A model generated the notes under the pieces. The model ran no database searches and was not told where the DNA came from. It saw only the letters and a list, made by a program, of their open reading frames with translations. A stretch of DNA of 6,807 nucleotides from Candidatus Eiseniibacteriota bacterium (GTDB taxonomy: Bacteria; Eisenbacteria; RBG-16-71-46; JAGVPR01): assembly GCA_020052115.1 (NCBI GenBank), contig JAGVPR010000206.1:1-6807 (forward strand), read 5' to 3'. The translations under genes and the position numbers were made by a program. Of the stretch, positions 5,832 through 6,807 are shown one piece after another; the first letter of the stretch is position 1, and the number at the start of each line of letters is the position of its first letter.

Positions 5832-6521
5832 ATGCTCACTCCGGCCATCGAAGACTACCTGAAGGCGATCTACGACCTCGCCGGCGAGGACGGCCGCGCC
5901 AGCACCTCGGGGCTCGCGCGCCGGCTCGACGTGGCGCCTGCTTCCGTGACCGGGATGCTGCGCAAGCTGGCGGAACGGCGCCCTGCGTGGGTCGTCTACC
6001 AGAAGAGCCGCGGCGCCACTCTCACGCCCGAAGGCCGCCTGCGCGCGCTCGAGATCCTGCGGCATCATCGGCTGATCGAGTGTTTCCTACACGACGCGCT
6101 CGGCTACTCGTGGGACGAGGTCCACGCGGAGGCGGACCGGCTCGAACACGCGATCTCCGAGACGCTGGAGGATCGCATGGCGAGCCGCCTCGGGGACCCG
6201 CTCGCGGACCCGCACGGTCATCCGATCCCGCGAAAGGACGGGACACTTCCGCCTCGCCGCGAGATCCCGCTCGCCGATCTGCCCGTGGGTTCCTCGGCGG
6301 TCGTCTCGCGGGTCTCAGACGGCGACCCCGCGCTGCTGCGTTATCTCAAGGGGCGGGGCATCGTTCCGAACGCGTCGCTCGCCGTGGTGGATCTCGGGCC
6401 TCTCGGGGACCCGCTCATGGTGCGCGTCGGCGACGCGTCCGAAACATGCGCCCTCAGCCGGAAAGTCGCGGGCGAAGTCCATGTACACGACGGGCCGCGA
6501 GAACGAGGACAAGGGACATGA
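5832..6521 (+). CDS. DtxR/MntR-family metal-dependent transcriptional regulator
   Basis: A soluble metal-activated repressor, 229 residues, that senses Fe(II) or Mn(II) and shuts off metal-uptake genes. The winged HTH occupies about 1-70 (MLTPAIEDYLKAIYDL; STSGLARRLDVAPASVTGML, recognition helix about 35-46). The dimerisation and metal-binding domain spans about 72-135, and a C-terminal FeoA-like SH3 domain spans about 144-218 (LPVGSSAVVSRVSDGD). Metal residues align to C. diphtheriae DtxR with almost identical numbering: His79, Glu83, His98, Glu105 and His106 are kept. The position of DtxR Cys102 is Asp102, and that of Met10 is Asp8, closer to MntR. I chose ATG 5832 because relatives begin MLTP.EDYL; the in-frame ATGs at 5748 and 5769 add unconserved sequence. 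GAGGG lies 8 nt upstream, inside the dyad. The stop overlaps the next gene by ATGA. Family certain; metal unresolved. Confidence 0.93.
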   Translation: MLTPAIEDYLKAIYDLAGEDGRASTSGLARRLDVAPASVTGMLRKLAERRPAWVVYQKSRGATLTPEGRLRALEILRHHRLIECFLHDALGYSWDEVHAEADRLEHAISETLEDRMASRLGDPLADPHGHPIPRKDGTLPPRREIPLADLPVGSSAVVSRVSDGDPALLRYLKGRGIVPNASLAVVDLGPLGDPLMVRVGDASETCALSRKVAGEVHVHDGPRERGQGT

Positions 6522-6807
6522 CGATGACCGCCGCCCCGCTCGCCCTCATCGCAGCGGGGCTCTTGATTCTATGGATGCCGCGGGCCGGGCTCATCCCGCA
6601 GGCGCGACGATGGCGGAGACGGCGCGAGAGGATGCGCGTCGAGCACGCGCTCAAGCGCCTGCTCGCCAGCGAACACGGCTCCGGGCCCATCGCTCCCGAG
6701 TCGCTGGCAGACTCGCTCCGGCTCGGCCGCCGCGAGACGTACCGGCTTGTCCGGCGCATGGAGTCGGCCGGCCTCGTGCAGTCGCAGCCGGGCGCGCTGC
6801 AGCTGAC
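6518..6807 (+). CDS. Membrane-anchored DtxR-like winged-HTH protein, N-terminal part (runs off the right edge)
   Basis: Ninety-six residues are visible. A short head is followed by one hydrophobic segment (about 5-20, APLALIAAGLLILWM), then a strongly basic stretch (about 28-40, QARRWRRRRERMR). That stretch predicts a single membrane anchor with the C-terminal part in the cytoplasm. A wHTH-like region follows: VEHALKRLLASEH (41-53), PESLADSLRLGRRETYRLVRRMESAGLV (60-87), then GALQLT, where DtxR proteins have the wing and the LTPEG motif. The ATG overlaps the stop of the soluble regulator (ATGA), implying translational coupling. A second ATG at 6524 fits the AAGGG at 6511-6515 better, so the start is uncertain by two codons. 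As I recall, similar anchored DtxR-like proteins occur beside feo or other metal-uptake genes in several phyla. Without the rest, the metal-binding domain is inferred and the protein could be another anchored wHTH type. Confidence 0.7.
   Translation, partial: MTMTAAPLALIAAGLLILWMPRAGLIPQARRWRRRRERMRVEHALKRLLASEHGSGPIAPESLADSLRLGRRETYRLVRRMESAGLVQSQPGALQL

Noticed and set aside
1..6807. CRISPR arrays, tRNA or rRNA genes, phage or plasmid genes, complete IS elements
   Set aside because: I looked on both strands and saw no spaced repeats, cloverleaf with T-loop sequence, rRNA-like stretches, integrase or paired terminal repeats.

Overview
The window is GC-rich throughout (about two thirds G+C by eye) and gene-dense, and looks chromosomal. 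It holds six genes. Two run off the ends, and four are complete: a secreted protease, a small HTH protein, a membrane transporter-family protein and a metalloregulator. No tRNA, rRNA, CRISPR array, integrase or complete insertion sequence is visible. The best clue to the organism is the protease at 1013-3724. It is an M6-type metalloprotease with a C-terminal fibronectin-like domain followed by a 'PNPSRG' FlgD-like/type IX-like sorting domain. In GC-rich genomes that build is typical of the FCB group and neighbours such as Candidatus Eisenbacteria or Gemmatimonadota. This placement is inference.

Layout. (1) 1-806, minus strand: N-terminal 268 residues of an iron-sulfur DinG/XPD-type helicase with a TTG start. 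It diverges from the protease across a 206-bp gap. (2) 1013-3724, plus: the exported M6 metalloprotease, 903 residues. (3) 3725-3879: a gap with a strong imperfect hairpin, then 3880-4212, plus: a 110-residue very basic transposase-like HTH protein with no partner transposase nearby. (4) 4213-4416: a gap with two stem-loops and a possible promoter, then 4417-5622, plus: an AI-2E/PerM-family membrane protein. (5) 5623-5831: a gap with a hairpin after the stop and an AT-rich dyad cluster just before the next start. Then come 5832-6521, plus, a DtxR/MntR-type metalloregulator, and 6518 to the end, plus, a second wHTH protein with an N-terminal membrane anchor. These two overlap by ATGA.

How the genes work together. 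Only the last two genes look like a clear functional unit: a soluble metal-sensing repressor translationally coupled to a membrane-tethered DtxR-like protein, behind a probable autoregulatory operator. Established knowledge of DtxR-family neighbourhoods suggests that metal transport genes (Feo or Mn/Zn uptake) could follow beyond the window, but this cannot be seen. The helicase, protease, HTH protein and AI-2E-family protein look like independent transcription units.

The best candidates for something under-described are the membrane-anchored second DtxR-like protein with its coupled soluble partner, and the operator/hairpin that puts the Shine-Dalgarno sequence between its arms. The rest is largely ordinary chromosomal content.
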